Assembly (NCBI GenBank): GCA_002748065.1
Contig: PDRJ01000041.1
Span: 23,791-87,790, forward strand
Direction: 5' to 3'
Length of the DNA stretch: 64,000 nt
DNA from: Bacteroidota bacterium
GTDB taxonomy: Bacteria > Bacteroidota > Bacteroidia > Bacteroidales > BM520
Shown: piece after piece, positions 62,985 to 64,000 of the stretch
Layout: every line of letters starts with the position of its first letter
Position numbering within the stretch: the stretch's first letter is position 1
Made by a program: the position numbers and the translations under genes
Notes under the pieces: model-generated
The model's input: the letters and a program-made list of their open reading frames with translations, nothing else
What the model was told of the DNA's origin: nothing
Databases searched by the model: none

Positions 62985-64000
62985 GAAAAACAGATCGACA
63001 TAAGGTTCTTTTCATTGGCATCGGCGGAATCGGCATGAGCGCCCTGGCACGCTATTACAACCGTACGGGATGGGAAGTATACGGCTATGATAAAACACCA
63101 ACGGCACTCACGGCACAACTCCAAAAGGAGGGAATCCGGGTCTTTCACAAAGAAGAGGCATCTCTTTTTGAGAACGATACCGAAAAGGTGATCTATACCC
63201 CGGCCATTTCCACATCCAACGCTCTGCTCACCTATGCAAGAGAACGGGGATTACCGCTCTACAAACGGGCAGAGATTTTGGGCATACTGTCGAAGCAATA
63301 CCCTTGCATTGCCGTGGCGGGAACCCATGGAAAAACAACCATATCCGGACTATTATCCCATATCTTCCATACAGCGGGAATTCCCATACTGGCATTTGTC
63401 GGCGGCATCACGACCAACTACCACACCAACCTTATCTATCACGAGAAGCCCCAATTTATGATTGTGGAGGCCGACGAATACGACCGCTCTTTTCTTCAGC
63501 TTCACCCTAACCTTTCGGTCATCTCGTCCATTGCCCCCGACCATCTCAATGTTTATGGCAACTATGAAGCTTTACAGAAGGCTTTTACCCTTTTTGCACA
63601 ACGCACCCAAGGAACAGTGGTTACTCAGCAACAACTCCTTCCGGTTCCATGGGCGCACCAATCCTACGGCCTGGAGGCGGGAGCAGACTATGTGGCTCAG
63701 GAGATCCGTGTGGTAAACCACCAATACGAGTACACCCTCTCCACCCCCAAAGGATCCATCGTTATGCAAAGCCAGGTGCCGGGAAGGCACAATGTGGAGA
63801 ACGCCGTTGCAGCAGTAGCCATTGCCCAACAGGTGGGGATCCCACTCCAAACCGTAAAAAAAGCATTGGCGTCATACCGCGGTATCAAGCGGCGCTATGA
63901 GTTTATCCTTCAAGAGGCACACCGGCAATTCATCGACGACTATGCACACCATCCCGAGGAGATGGAGGTGACCATCAGGACCACCAAAGAGCTCTTTCCG
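62981..64000 (+). CDS. murC: UDP-N-acetylmuramate:L-alanine ligase MurC (cut by window end)
   Basis: The first 340 codons of murC; the frame stays open to position 64000. The enzyme attaches L-Ala to UDP-MurNAc. The NAD-like loop FIGIGGIGMSALARYY, YTPAISTSN, the ATP loop VAGTHGKTTISGLL, EADEYDRSFLQL, IAPDHLNVYG and the YRGIKRRYEF...DDYAHHPEE motif identify it. The start ATG overlaps the murG stop (ATGA). Length in the family is ~450-480, so about 110-140 residues lie outside. ftsQ, ftsA and ftsZ are expected to follow. Confidence 0.97.
   Translation, partial: MRKTDRHKVLFIGIGGIGMSALARYYNRTGWEVYGYDKTPTALTAQLQKEGIRVFHKEEASLFENDTEKVIYTPAISTSNALLTYARERGLPLYKRAEILGILSKQYPCIAVAGTHGKTTISGLLSHIFHTAGIPILAFVGGITTNYHTNLIYHEKPQFMIVEADEYDRSFLQLHPNLSVISSIAPDHLNVYGNYEALQKAFTLFAQRTQGTVVTQQQLLPVPWAHQSYGLEAGADYVAQEIRVVNHQYEYTLSTPKGSIVMQSQVPGRHNVENAVAAVAIAQQVGIPLQTVKKALASYRGIKRRYEFILQEAHRQFIDDYAHHPEEMEVTIRTTKELFP

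Overview
The window is a stretch of a chromosome from an anaerobic, Gram-negative member of the Bacteroidetes, most likely order Bacteroidales. The evidence is a complete hmu heme-uptake operon, three proteins with type IX secretion (T9SS) C-terminal sorting signals, pyruvate:ferredoxin oxidoreductase with a flavodoxin/DUF2023 pair, the glsA-glsB glycine-lipid pair, a Bacteroidetes-order dcw cluster, and repeated promoter elements of the Bacteroidetes -7 type (TAnnTTTG). I cannot name the family or genus.

Layout. 1-1.9 kb: the 3' end of an unidentified gene, then a hemerythrin-domain protein and a LuxR-type regulator. 1.9-16.8 kb (minus strand): an enlarged heme-acquisition locus with a small protein, HmuR receptor, HmuY hemophore, PepSY-type membrane protein, giant CobN-like chelatase HmuS and HmuTUV, followed by a second HmuY-like lipoprotein and a second TonB-dependent receptor. 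16.9-19.4 kb: a DUF2249/AhpD-like protein, flavodoxin, DUF2023 protein and three tRNAs (Gly-Leu-Gly). 19.5-32.6 kb: PP-loop amidotransferase-like protein, mutS, a TrmH/SpoU methyltransferase, an OmpA/TPR lipoprotein, folK, two T9SS cargo proteins, sppA and an acid phosphatase. 32.7-37.7 kb: nifJ and serine dehydratase. 38-44.8 kb: an ECF sigma factor and a TPR/membrane protein, divergent from a secreted protein holding dockerin-like, cohesin-like and T9SS domains, followed by a TPR-CHAT protease. 44.9-52.5 kb: mutS2, a YjbR-like protein, carboxyltransferase plus biotin carrier, and glsA-glsB-engB. 52.8-64 kb: the dcw cluster mraZ-rsmH-ftsL-ftsI-murE-mraY-murD-ftsW-murG-murC, cut by the window end inside murC.

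How it works together. The hmu region describes a heme route: hemophores and TonB receptors at the surface, a membrane-anchored chelatase-like HmuS, and an ExbB-like membrane module (HmuTUV) that probably energises it. A terminator-like hairpin after hmuY could keep receptor and hemophore in excess of the very large downstream genes. The sigma/CHAT locus looks like an envelope-sensing unit and is the best candidate here for an undescribed system.

Two repeat families are scattered between genes. One is a MITE-like element with imperfect terminal inverted repeats (five clear copies and one decayed copy; short 150-175 bp and long ~220 bp forms, the long form carrying an extra palindromic module). 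The other is a heptanucleotide array followed by a conserved tail, present twice. No CRISPR array, prophage or transposase gene was seen.
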